Shown in pieces: positions 27,008 to 34,766 of a stretch of 64,000 nucleotides of DNA. The DNA is from a virus. The stretch is taken from positions 62,001 through 126,000 of IMG/VR virus record IMGVR_UViG_3300011116_000922; one strand, given 5' to 3'. The first letter of the stretch is position 1. The number at the start of each line of letters is the position of its first letter. The notes beneath the pieces were generated by a model, which was given only the letters and a program-made list of their open reading frames with translations, was not told the DNA's origin and made no database searches. The position numbers were made by a program, and so were the translations under genes.

Positions 27008-27247
27008 ATGACAGAAACACCAGAACAAAGAACCGAACGCCACCTGTCCGTGATGCAATCACATGCTGATTCCATCAACACCATAGTTTCCGCACAACAA
27101 AAAGACGAAGAAAAAATACAATCCGTGCAGTGTTCAATTCGTGTGCTTGGAATCATGTTGAAACGAAATTACATACAGAACTGTGGCACAGACTTGACAG
27201 GGTTCCACGCTGCGGTGACAGCAGGAACAGATTTTTTAACTGCATAA
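27008..27247 (+). CDS. hypothetical protein
   Basis: 79 aa, mostly helical (RHLSVMQSHADSINTIVSAQQKDEEKIQS). It is the last gene before a strong terminator at 27273. It could be a small structural or fibre-assembly helper. Confidence 0.5.
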   Translation: MTETPEQRTERHLSVMQSHADSINTIVSAQQKDEEKIQSVQCSIRVLGIMLKRNYIQNCGTDLTGFHAAVTAGTDFLTA

Positions 27248-27272
27248 CCCAAATACTGTTTTCAATACTTTA

Positions 27273-27293
27273 GGGGGGCGAAAGCCCCCCTTT
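27273..27293 (+). terminator. rho-independent terminator after the fibre operon
   Basis: A 7-bp GC stem GGGGGGC/GCCCCCC with GAAA tetraloop (27280-27283), followed by TTT. Confidence 0.8.
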
Positions 27294-27308
27294 ATGTTAT
27301 GATTCGCT

Positions 27309-27317
27309 CTACATACT
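27309..27317 (+). promoter_or_regulatory. CTACATACT motif before the RNR gene
   Basis: It follows the terminator directly and lies 26 bases before the RNR ATG, with AAGGAG in between. Because a terminator isolates this gene, a promoter is needed here, which makes this the best case for the motif being a promoter element. Confidence 0.4.
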
Positions 27318-27342
27318 CTACCTAATAACCAAGGAGTTACAC

Positions 27343-29265
27343 ATGAAGCAACTGCCAACACTCTATCAATCTTTCATCCATCTTTCACGCTACAGTCGTT
27401 GGCTTGATTCTGAAATGCGGCGCGAGACTTGGGAGGAAACGGTTGACCGTTACTTCCGTTTCTTTGACGAGCATTTTGCCGACAAGGGCGTGAAGATAAA
27501 TAAGGCAGTCCGTGAAGAACTTCGTGAAGCAGTCCTGAATCTTGAAGTCATGCCGTCCATGCGGTCGCTGATGACCGCAGGGGAAGCCCTCAAGCGTGAC
27601 AACACCGCTGGTTACAACTGCTCCTATGTTGCGGTCAACAAGGTTCGCGCATTTGATGAGATCCTGTATGTTCTCATGTGCGGAACAGGTGTAGGCTTTA
27701 GCGTGGAGAGGCAGTATGTTGAAAAACTTCCTACAATTGCTGAAGAGTTTACGCACAGCGATACACTTATTGTGGTCAAGGACTCCAAAGAAGGTTGGGC
27801 AAAAGCCTACCGAGAACTGGTGTCCCTACTTATTGGAGGTCAAATCCCCCGATGGGACTTGTCTCACATTCGTCCTCTTGGTGCGCGCCTCAAGACTTTC
27901 GGTGGACGCGCAAGTGGACCGCAGCCACTGGAAGACCTCTTCCGATTTACCGTCAGTACTTTTAAGAAGAGTGCTGGTCGCAAACTCACCTCTATTGAAT
28001 GCCACGACATTATCTGTAAGATTGCAGAGATTGTCGTTGTCGGTGGAGTCCGTAGATCGGCTCTTATCTCGCTTTCCAATCTCACGGACGAACGGATGCG
28101 TGATGCTAAGGTGGGACAGTGGTGGTTGGAAAATCCACAACGGGCACTAGCCAACAACTCTGTTGCCTTCAAGGAGAAGCCCGAGATCGGCACATTCATG
28201 GAGGAGTGGGTTTCGCTGTACAAGTCCAAGAGCGGTGAGCGTGGACTGTTCAACCGCGAAGCGTGTCAGAAGACCGTGGAGAAACTGGGCGACCGCCGTG
28301 ATCCTTCATACGAGTTCGGCACAAACCCCTGCTCCGAGATCATTCTGCGCGACAAGGAGTTCTGCAATCTGAGCGAAGTCATTGTTCGCGCAGACGACAC
28401 GCCTGATACCCTGAAGCGCAAGACTCGCCTTGCTGCAATTCTTGGTACTTGGCAGGCTTCTCTCACGAACTTCCCGTACCTCAGCAGTGAGTGGCGGAAG
28501 AATTGTGAAGAAGAGTGCTTGCTTGGTGTTTCGCTCACAGGCATTCTTGACAACAAACTGATGCGTACACAGGGCGACAATCTGAATGTGCTGCTTGAAA
28601 CGCTGAAGGCGGATGCGGTTGCGGTCAACAAGGAGTGGGCAAAGCGGATTGGCATCAACCCCGCAGCGGCTATTACTTGCGTGAAGCCAAGCGGCACGGT
28701 GTCGCAGTTGACTGATGCGGCTAGCGGCATCCACGCCCGTCACTCGGAGTACTACATTCGCACTGTTCGTGCAGACCGCAAAGACCCCATGTGTCAGTTT
28801 ATGATTGACAAGGGCTTCCCTGCGGAGCCGTGTGTCATGCGCCCCGACCACACAATGGTGTTCTCGTTCCCGCAGAAGGCTGTGGGATCGGTGACGCGCA
28901 ACGACATGACGGCTATTGAACACCTTGAGTTGTGGCTTACCTATCAGCGTCACTGGTGCGAACACAAGCCAAGCATCACCGTGACGGTCAAGGAGCATGA
29001 GTGGATGGCGGTGGGTGCGTGGGTGTACGCGCACTTTGACGAGATCAGCGGCATTTCGTTCCTGCCGCACTCTGACCACACCTATCAGCAGGCTCCGTAT
29101 CAGGACTGCACAGCGGAGCAGTACGAAGCCGCTGCGGCTAAACTGCCACAGTCCATTGATTGGAGCAAGTTGACCCAGTACGAGAAGGAAGACACCACCA
29201 AGGGTACGCAGACCTTTGCGTGCAGTGCGGGTGTCTGCGAGGTCGTGGACTTGACTTCACAGTAA
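27343..29265 (+). CDS. nrdJ: adenosylcobalamin-dependent ribonucleotide reductase (class II)
   Basis: 640 aa monomeric class II reductase, producing deoxyribonucleotides with coenzyme B12 as radical source. Visible catalytic parts are NCSY (Cys93, one of the redox pair), CGTGVGFSVERQ, NPCSEI (thiyl-radical Cys and Glu, about 329/331), FCNLSEV (second redox Cys) and a C-terminal CSAGVC pair (about 627/632) that shuttles electrons. This is the Lactobacillus RTPR type and somewhat shorter than that enzyme (739 aa). It needs cobalamin from the host. It stands alone between two terminators. The CobT-like/CobS-like genes at 53719-57520 may or may not be connected. Confidence 0.92.
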   Translation: MKQLPTLYQSFIHLSRYSRWLDSEMRRETWEETVDRYFRFFDEHFADKGVKINKAVREELREAVLNLEVMPSMRSLMTAGEALKRDNTAGYNCSYVAVNKVRAFDEILYVLMCGTGVGFSVERQYVEKLPTIAEEFTHSDTLIVVKDSKEGWAKAYRELVSLLIGGQIPRWDLSHIRPLGARLKTFGGRASGPQPLEDLFRFTVSTFKKSAGRKLTSIECHDIICKIAEIVVVGGVRRSALISLSNLTDERMRDAKVGQWWLENPQRALANNSVAFKEKPEIGTFMEEWVSLYKSKSGERGLFNREACQKTVEKLGDRRDPSYEFGTNPCSEIILRDKEFCNLSEVIVRADDTPDTLKRKTRLAAILGTWQASLTNFPYLSSEWRKNCEEECLLGVSLTGILDNKLMRTQGDNLNVLLETLKADAVAVNKEWAKRIGINPAAAITCVKPSGTVSQLTDAASGIHARHSEYYIRTVRADRKDPMCQFMIDKGFPAEPCVMRPDHTMVFSFPQKAVGSVTRNDMTAIEHLELWLTYQRHWCEHKPSITVTVKEHEWMAVGAWVYAHFDEISGISFLPHSDHTYQQAPYQDCTAEQYEAAAAKLPQSIDWSKLTQYEKEDTTKGTQTFACSAGVCEVVDLTSQ

Positions 29266-29288
29266 TTCACCGCGCCATCCAGTATGAG

Positions 29289-29314
29289 CAGCCCCCGTAA
29301 CTGGGGGCTGTTTC
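29289..29314 (+). terminator. terminator after nrdJ
   Basis: An 8-bp stem CAGCCCCC/GGGGGCTG with a 6-base loop, followed by TTTCATTT. Confidence 0.8.
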
Positions 29315-29363
29315 ATTTAAGAAAATGAGAATTTTTATATCGTAAACTGGTCTAGATATTTGT

Positions 29364-30131
29364 ATGAAGAGAGGTGTAGTAAATTCTCTTCTCGCGGCTC
29401 TAGCACTCGTCTTGCTGCAAGCCTGTGTTACAGATATCGCTCCCTCTGCGCCTAAGAGCGCACCCCCGCCGAAGAGCGGGGTGACTGAACCAAAGCGAGA
29501 AGCCCCCGTGGAGACTCAACTCTTCATGCGGGGCTTCTCGCCTTTGGACGATGCCGCAGATCCTGCGGTTGGACACTTGGAGGGTGAAGAAGGAAACACA
29601 ATTGGCAGCGCGGTTCTTGTTACCCCAACTGAAATACTCACAGCGGGACACTGCGTGGAAGACGGCTCTGCTGTGTGGTTTGTGACACAGGGCGAGTGCC
29701 ACCGCATTTCCAAATATACCCTGCATCCACGCTACAAAATAGGCGAAACGGTGTTCTGTGATCTTGCCGTGGCACACCTAGAAAAGCCCTGCGCTGCCCC
29801 CACAATGCCTTTGGTGGGCAAGGAATACCAATACGAGCGTGGACAGCCTTTAAGCGTAATAGGATACGGTGGAGGCATCCGGCGACACAGCAACCCCGGC
29901 GTATTTTTTTACTTTGGAACCATAATAGAAGATCCAACCGTATTCAAATTCCTGCCCATTCGTGGCACGATTTGGTTTGGTGATTCCGGTGGAGCGGTGG
30001 TAGACGCAGACGGAAATCTGATTGGCATTGTGGCATCATTCGCAATAGTAAACGGACAACTATACGAAAACTCTGCCACTCGCCTTGACTTGTTCCGGGA
30101 TTGGATACTGGAGGAAATAGGATGCAATTAA
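29364..30131 (+). CDS. trypsin-like serine protease, secreted lipoprotein
   Basis: 255 aa. The N-terminus is a lipoprotein signal peptide with lipobox LLQAC (Cys21), then a proline-rich linker. The catalytic triad of the S1/chymotrypsin family is complete: His96 in TAGHC, Asp133 in FCDLAVAHL and Ser208 in GDSGGA. There is no aspartate at +2 after Cys21 (it is Val), so export to the outer membrane is expected. It lies between terminators with no RBS of note. A phage-encoded periplasmic protease could act at lysis or in superinfection exclusion; which is unknown. Confidence 0.85.
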   Translation: MKRGVVNSLLAALALVLLQACVTDIAPSAPKSAPPPKSGVTEPKREAPVETQLFMRGFSPLDDAADPAVGHLEGEEGNTIGSAVLVTPTEILTAGHCVEDGSAVWFVTQGECHRISKYTLHPRYKIGETVFCDLAVAHLEKPCAAPTMPLVGKEYQYERGQPLSVIGYGGGIRRHSNPGVFFYFGTIIEDPTVFKFLPIRGTIWFGDSGGAVVDADGNLIGIVASFAIVNGQLYENSATRLDLFRDWILEEIGCN

Positions 30132-30208
30132 CCAAGACACAACGCGCCCTAATTGGTGCTTGCAGTTTTCTTGTGGGCATCCTGTTGGGAAGACTGCTCC
30201 ACATATGA
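30122..30208 (+). CDS. 28-residue membrane microprotein (possible)
   Basis: A short frame overlapping the protease stop by 10 bases. It encodes LIGACSFLVGILLGRLLHI, a clean single membrane segment. It ends directly at the terminator hairpin. Such peptides occur in lysis modules, but the short length keeps confidence low. Confidence 0.35.
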   Translation: MQLTKTQRALIGACSFLVGILLGRLLHI

Positions 30209-30210
30209 AA

Positions 30211-30231
30211 AGACCCCCGAAAGGGGGTCTT
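30211..30231. terminator. bidirectional terminator
   Basis: An 8-bp stem AGACCCCC/GGGGGTCT with GAAA loop, flanked by AAAA on the left and TT on the right. It separates convergent genes (protease + and 30416 -). Confidence 0.75.
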
Positions 30232-30233
30232 GC

Positions 30234-30416
30234 TCACGATACCGTGGATGATACGGGTTCTGCTGTCTGTTCTGCCAACTGCTTTTGCAGTTCTGCCTTT
30301 TCCTTTAGTGCAATCTGAAGGCGGGCTTCTGCCAAGATGTTGGCAGTGGTCAGATCGTGAACCTTCTTCTCAAGAAGAGGAATCAGCACGGTTTCGTTGT
30401 AGTTTTCTTCGCTCAT
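30234..30416 (-). CDS. small coiled-coil protein
   Basis: 60 aa. After a short start it is one long amphipathic helix (LLEKKVHDLTTANILAEARL, then ALKEKAELQKQLAEQ). AGGAGG lies just upstream of the ATG at 30416, and a perfect late motif TATAAATA lies 20 bases upstream. It is monocistronic and ends at the bidirectional terminator. Function unknown; late timing suggests a virion or lysis role. Confidence 0.7.
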   Translation of the reverse strand: MSEENYNETVLIPLLEKKVHDLTTANILAEARLQIALKEKAELQKQLAEQTAEPVSSTVS

Positions 30417-30435
30417 ATTGAGTCCTCCTGTACCG

Positions 30436-30443
30436 TATTTATA
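30436..30443 (-). promoter_or_regulatory. late promoter, exact TATAAATA
   Basis: On the minus strand it reads TATAAATA, identical to the T4 late consensus, and lies 19 bases before the start codon at 30416 with AGGAGG between. Confidence 0.65.
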
Positions 30444-30464
30444 ACCCATGCCATACATACTTGT

Positions 30465-31037
30465 ATGGTTATAGCAGGAATTGATTATTCTCTTTGCGGT
30501 CCTGCAATATGCTTGTTTCGTGCAAACGCAACAGGAGTTTTTTCGTACAGCGGTTGCTCCTTCTATTTCCTGACAGACAACAAGCGGCAAAGCGAGATCC
30601 GCACCCTGAATATTTTTGGAGAGCGGTTGAGTGATTGGGACAGCGACCAACACCGCTACGAAACCATTGCTGATTGGGCACTGGACATTGTGATGGGCTG
30701 CACCCATGTAGCCCTTGAAGGGTATGCGTATTCTGCAAGCGGACGGGTGTTCAATATCGCAGAAAACACGGGCATACTCAAATATAAACTGTACCAGTTG
30801 GGAATACCTGTCACTATCATTCCGCCTACCGAAGTAAAAAAGTATGCCACCACCAAGGGCAATGCAGACAAGAATGCCATGTACTCTGCGTGGACACACG
30901 AAACAGGAGTGGATTTAAAAACACTCTTGACACCGAAGCGTCAAGAGTGCGTTAGTCCTGTTGCGGATATTGTGGATTCGTACTATATTTGCAAGAAGAT
31001 GTACGACACACTGCGTCCCGGAATAGAAGACGATTAA
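30465..31037 (+). CDS. RuvC-like Holliday junction resolvase
   Basis: 190 aa RNase H-fold endonuclease. Acidic catalytic residues are Asp7 in GIDYS, Glu85 in ALEGYAYS and Asp168/Asp171 in ADIVDSYYI, in the order of RuvC/poxvirus-type resolvases. The start at 30465 places the first strand at the N-terminus; upstream in-frame codons overlap the divergent gene. It would clear branched DNA before packaging, the job T4 does with gp49. It ends with its stop codon overlapping the stop of a convergent gene by 3 bases. Confidence 0.75.
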   Translation: MVIAGIDYSLCGPAICLFRANATGVFSYSGCSFYFLTDNKRQSEIRTLNIFGERLSDWDSDQHRYETIADWALDIVMGCTHVALEGYAYSASGRVFNIAENTGILKYKLYQLGIPVTIIPPTEVKKYATTKGNADKNAMYSAWTHETGVDLKTLLTPKRQECVSPVADIVDSYYICKKMYDTLRPGIEDD

Positions 31038-31339
31038 ACTGTTGGAGCAGGGGGCTGAGTGTCTGTAGCCTTGGGCTTCTCTGTTTCGCTGTCTGTCTTG
31101 TCGTCAAGGTGCAGGGGCTTGTTGATGAATTCCTTCCAAACCCACGCAAGAATCATCAACAGGATGGGCACATACCACAGCACCCATCCCCAGTTTTGAC
31201 CAATCTTGTCGCCGTTCAGAATGTCGTGCTTGAGTTTCAGCATGACAGGGCTATCTGATGTGGTGTCAGGAACAATAGCGGGTGCGGTGTTGCACGCTGC
31301 GAGGCAGAGAAGAGACAGGGTGTATGCTAGTTTACGCAT
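31034..31339 (-). CDS. lipoprotein with one membrane segment (possible spanin-like)
   Basis: 101 aa. Signal peptide with lipobox LAAC (Cys16) followed by about 30 periplasmic residues, a membrane segment VLWYVPILLMILAWVW (about 53-68) and a hydrophilic, Pro/Thr-rich tail. A lipidated N-terminus plus a membrane segment recalls unimolecular spanins, but here the segment is central and the periplasmic part is too short to span the periplasm. It follows the holin-like gene, so a lysis role is likely though not certain. Confidence 0.6.
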   Translation of the reverse strand: MRKLAYTLSLLCLAACNTAPAIVPDTTSDSPVMLKLKHDILNGDKIGQNWGWVLWYVPILLMILAWVWKEFINKPLHLDDKTDSETEKPKATDTQPPAPTV

Positions 31340-31348
31340 GGCTTCTCC

Positions 31349-31786
31349 TTAAGACTTGTTGGAAGCAGCGGCTGAACCAAAGTAGAATCCTACGATGCTC
31401 ACCAAGATTTGACGAGTTTCAGACGCAAACAGGAAGCCGTTGATCTCCACGAAATACTTGCGGGTGGACTGCGGGATAAGCCCAAACAGTCCCTCGGGCG
31501 TGGTTGCGTCCACTTCCACGAAAGTGGGCAGACCAAAGAACGGCAGGATGAAGGGAGCCATCAAGGTGGCAAACAGCACAGACAGTACGATGAGTTGGCG
31601 AATGCCCTTGCCTGTGTCCAGTGGGACTCGCAGGGCGGCTTTGTCCTGATTCTCGGTGGTCTGCTTGTTTGCCGCTATGAGGCGTTCAAAGATTTCCTTC
31701 TGATCCTGACTCTTTTGAGCCATGTATCGAAACAGGAATCCTGTAGCCGCGCCACCAACCAAAGAAATAAGTTCGGAACTAATCAT
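31349..31786 (-). CDS. putative holin with three membrane segments
   Basis: 145 aa. Hydrophobic segments are at about 5-22, 64-86 (IRQLIVLSVLFATLMAPFILP) and 125-142 (VSIVGFYFGSAAA), with a charged helical linker between the first two. This matches the 3TM holin layout seen in phages and gene-transfer agents. It has AGGAAG upstream of its ATG, a late motif at 31822 and the lipoprotein gene directly downstream. It would time release of the lysozyme at 10705. Confidence 0.6.
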   Translation of the reverse strand: MISSELISLVGGAATGFLFRYMAQKSQDQKEIFERLIAANKQTTENQDKAALRVPLDTGKGIRQLIVLSVLFATLMAPFILPFFGLPTFVEVDATTPEGLFGLIPQSTRKYFVEINGFLFASETRQILVSIVGFYFGSAAASNKS

Positions 31787-31821
31787 TCACGCCACTTCCT
31801 TTCTGAAACGGTGTACACTAT

Positions 31822-31828
31822 TATTTAG
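31822..31828 (-). promoter_or_regulatory. T4-type late promoter motif (CTAAATA)
   Basis: Minus-strand CTAAATA, 35 bases before the holin-like start. It lies at the stop of the preceding gene. Confidence 0.45.
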
Positions 31829-32007
31829 GTTTTGGGAAGTCTACGGCGGCGAATATTTGTTTTAGTGAGTTTGTTCTTGGCAGGGACGGGAGGAAAGTCA
31901 CTTCCAAGCCCTGCGATTTTCTGATTGCCAACAGTGTTGGTGGGTGCGCTTGTGGGCAAACCACCGTCTTGTTCCATGAACGCAGCGAACCGCTTTAGTT
32001 TGCCCAT
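31825..32007 (-). CDS. small basic hypothetical protein
   Basis: 60 aa, ending in KTNIRRRRLPKT. It contains a Gly/Pro-rich centre. It begins 9 bases after the stop of the next upstream gene with AAGGAGG in front. Function unknown. Confidence 0.5.
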   Translation of the reverse strand: MGKLKRFAAFMEQDGGLPTSAPTNTVGNQKIAGLGSDFPPVPAKNKLTKTNIRRRRLPKT

Positions 32008-32016
32008 AAACCCTCC

Positions 32017-32400
32017 TTAAAGGCTCCGTAGAGCCTCCGCTAGCCTTCCGTCTAGCGGAATGGCATCCATGTCCTTTTCGTCCAATACCATGCCCTCTCC
32101 TATGTAGTTCAAAAATAGGAGTGTCGTCTTTAAAGCCGGATACAGAGGTTCGTCTAGTTTAAAAAATAACAGACGCGAGGCTACACGGGGCGTAAACACA
32201 TTACCCAAAATGGTAAGGTGATTCAGCAACAAGATGGGTCGGATCTTGCCGCTGCGGTTGTATTTTTTAAGAAGCCGCTTTACATATTTGATGCGGTTCA
32301 GGTCTTCCTGAAACTCACGCATACCCTCACACTGGGGATTGGTGTATTCTCCCATTGCATATAACAAGAAATTGTCGCGGTTGAGTTTCTTAAAGTCCAT
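32017..32400 (-). CDS. conserved phage protein of unknown function
   Basis: 127 aa, helical, with RIKYVKRLLKKYNRSGKIRP and ILLLNHLTILGNVF. Proteins of this appearance recur in marine T4-type phages next to structural genes. No catalytic motif is visible. Confidence 0.6.
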   Translation of the reverse strand: MDFKKLNRDNFLLYAMGEYTNPQCEGMREFQEDLNRIKYVKRLLKKYNRSGKIRPILLLNHLTILGNVFTPRVASRLLFFKLDEPLYPALKTTLLFLNYIGEGMVLDEKDMDAIPLDGRLAEALRSL

Positions 32401-32418
32401 GACGAAGAGGGGTTGTTT

Positions 32419-32604
32419 TCAGCGTTCCCGTTGCGCGTTCTTTTTCTTGAATTTGTTTTGCTTTTGCTTGGGAGTCAAATCAGTATCTGTAATTTGCGTT
32501 CCGGGAATGGGATCCTGCAATTGCGATCCTTGACCAATGAAAATGCCTTCCGACACTGATTGGTCGTAATTACTTTTGCGAAAATATTCGCAGAAGCCCT
32601 TCAT
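32419..32604 (-). CDS. small hypothetical protein
   Basis: 61 aa from ATG 32604, whose last base overlaps the stop of the upstream gene (TGATG arrangement). The C-terminus is Lys/Gln-rich (PKQKQNKFKKKNAQ). An upstream in-frame TTG is less likely because the ATG is coupled to the preceding stop. Function unknown. Confidence 0.5.
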   Translation of the reverse strand: MKGFCEYFRKSNYDQSVSEGIFIGQGSQLQDPIPGTQITDTDLTPKQKQNKFKKKNAQRER

Positions 32605-34763
32605 CACCAACGCATTCCGTGCTTGTCAAGCATACGCTTGATGGACTTTTGCTTTCCGATTTCGGTTCTTGCGCCTGCGTGTGGATCAGCCTTTGGCGCG
32701 GGCTTCTTTGCCTTGGCAGCGGCTTCTTCCTTGACCGCAGCGATGGGACGAGCCGCACCAATCTTCTTGCCCCCCTCCACCTTTTGGGTCAGGATGCTCT
32801 TCTTGGGCTTGCTGCGAACCGCGTCACGGTTTGCCATGAGTTTGTCCAAGCGGGGAGTCCACGCCTTGAACTTCTTGCCTTCCTCCACAGTCTCTTCCTT
32901 CACGGTCTTCTTTTTGGCACGAAGCAGGGCAAAGTCCTGTGCGTCCAGTTTCTTGTTCTTGTTGACATCCAGTTTCTTTTGACCGCCAACAAGTTCTTCC
33001 TGTACACCCATAGCCCGCTTGATGCCCTTCACGGCATTGGCTTGCTGCTTGCCTGTCAGAAGATTGCGGTATCTATCAAGTCCAGTAGTCATGCGTTGCA
33101 GTTGTGAACCGCGCTTGGCAACATATGCGTCCTTTGTTGCCTTGCTCAACTCGTCAATCTGCTCTGCTTCTTCCTTGACAGACTTCTTGGCTTTGGAAAC
33201 GCGGTACAGGGTATCGCCTTCGCCGTGCTGAACGCTTACCTTCTTGCCGCTTGCACGAATGGCATTCAAGTCGGCTTTGGTCTTCTTGAGAGACTTCCAC
33301 TCTTCCTTCACGATCTTGTGGTGAGGAACGGTGATGCTGCTGTACTCGCCAACATCAACCACATAGCCGCCACCGTGCTGCGCTGCCTTGCTGCTGCCAC
33401 CGTTGTCGTGGCGCACGATCTTGCCCTTCACCATCTTGCCCTTGTGGGGAACCTTGACGGTATCTCCCACTTTGTGCATTTCCTCAATTGCCTCAATCTC
33501 TTCCTTCACTTCAGCGCGACTGCCACGCTTCACCAGTTTGCCACCGCGACCGTAGGTGCGGGGCGAATCATATTCCTTGCGATCTTGTGCCAACAGAGCA
33601 TTCACCTTTTTTTCAGTCTTATCAAGACGCTTTTCTGCTGCTTTTGCCTTCTTGTAAGAAGGGGAATTCATTTTGGTGGTGTAAGCGCGATCAGCACGGT
33701 CGTCTTGCTTGGCAATCTTGCGCTCCATTTCTTTCTGACGGGAAGCGGTCTGTGCCATCTCGTCCAGTTCTGCTTCTTCCTTTACAGGCTTCGTGGCAGG
33801 CTTGCCCATGCCCGGACGAATGGTTGCCAACTGATCCTTGGTCAACTTCTTCTTGGCTTCGTCCAGTTCGGTTTCTTCCTTCTGCATCTTCTTGTTGTGC
33901 AGTTTCCAAGCGGTAGCATACATGACGCTCTTGCCACGCTTGCCGTACTGCTTGGTGAACGAAGCCTTGGTCTTCTTGGAGCCTGTCATCTTCTCCATGT
34001 CGGGAGGCGACACTTCATCCAACTGCTCGGTTTCTTCGTACATGGAAGGCTTTTCGCTCTTGCTCTTCTTCTTTTCAGCCTTCTTCTCTTCTTCGCTGTC
34101 GTGGCTGTACACACCCATCTTCTTGTCTTCGTCCACCTGCTCTACTTCTTCTGCCACAACAGGAGCAGCGGGAGCGAGTTTCGCGCTCACCACATACAGC
34201 GAATCGGGATTCAGTTCCACATCAATGTGGAGATTGAGTTCGGTGTAGCCACCTGTTGGGTTAGCCTTGCCGTCAAAGCGAATCTGTCCGGTCAGCGCAT
34301 CGTAACCGTCAACGCGACCAAACTGCTTGACAGTGATGTCATACGAGCCAACGCCTTGCAGGAGCATTCCCGGTCGCCAATCAAAGTCCAGTTGCACAAC
34401 ATTCAGGCGAACCTTCATCTTGAGCAGGGCTTCGTTGGGATCAAGGTAGGTGGCACGGGAAATGGTGGACAGCATGGCATTCACGCCGTTGAGCGCACCC
34501 GCAGAGTGAATGTGGTGCAGACCTGCGCCGTCCTTGTGAGCGGAGCGGTTGCCGTATCCGGTAAGAACTTCCGAGTACTCGCTCTCGTTGAGGGTGCTGC
34601 GGAACGCCTTGAACGACTTGTTTTCGTGTTGCATATGTTTTGCCTTTGAAATTTCAATTGCAGCGAGTTGCTTGGCTGCTTTTTCCTTGGAAGGATGAGT
34701 TCCCAATACTTTGGTTCCGCTCTTGTCGGTGACTACGAATTTGTTGCCGCGCTTCTGTATCAT
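32604..34763 (-). CDS. large modular virion protein with repeated [IL]xE linker sites
   Basis: 719 aa. An N-terminal basic module (MIQKRGNKFVVTDKSGTKVL) is followed by a CTS-like stretch FKAFRSTLNE (to residue 60) and a beta domain (about 85-195). Then come modules each joined by Glu-rich linkers with LDE or IDE: ends at about 212 (VDE), 250, 302, 335, 428 (IEE) and 538. Other parts are a Tudor/SH3-like strand set (431-455), an EF-hand-like loop DVNKNKKLDAQD (599-610) and a basic tail. T4 prohead protease cuts after [IL]xE, so this may be a precursor of several internal peptides. An internal start at 34634 is possible. It lies in the operon from the late motif at 35813. Confidence 0.65.
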   Translation of the reverse strand: MIQKRGNKFVVTDKSGTKVLGTHPSKEKAAKQLAAIEISKAKHMQHENKSFKAFRSTLNESEYSEVLTGYGNRSAHKDGAGLHHIHSAGALNGVNAMLSTISRATYLDPNEALLKMKVRLNVVQLDFDWRPGMLLQGVGSYDITVKQFGRVDGYDALTGQIRFDGKANPTGGYTELNLHIDVELNPDSLYVVSAKLAPAAPVVAEEVEQVDEDKKMGVYSHDSEEEKKAEKKKSKSEKPSMYEETEQLDEVSPPDMEKMTGSKKTKASFTKQYGKRGKSVMYATAWKLHNKKMQKEETELDEAKKKLTKDQLATIRPGMGKPATKPVKEEAELDEMAQTASRQKEMERKIAKQDDRADRAYTTKMNSPSYKKAKAAEKRLDKTEKKVNALLAQDRKEYDSPRTYGRGGKLVKRGSRAEVKEEIEAIEEMHKVGDTVKVPHKGKMVKGKIVRHDNGGSSKAAQHGGGYVVDVGEYSSITVPHHKIVKEEWKSLKKTKADLNAIRASGKKVSVQHGEGDTLYRVSKAKKSVKEEAEQIDELSKATKDAYVAKRGSQLQRMTTGLDRYRNLLTGKQQANAVKGIKRAMGVQEELVGGQKKLDVNKNKKLDAQDFALLRAKKKTVKEETVEEGKKFKAWTPRLDKLMANRDAVRSKPKKSILTQKVEGGKKIGAARPIAAVKEEAAAKAKKPAPKADPHAGARTEIGKQKSIKRMLDKHGMRW

Positions 34764-34766
34764 GGT

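Noticed and set aside
27247-27342. Cobalamin riboswitch before the B12-dependent reductase
   Set aside because: The gap holds only a terminator, a CTACATACT motif and an RBS; it is too short for a B12 riboswitch.
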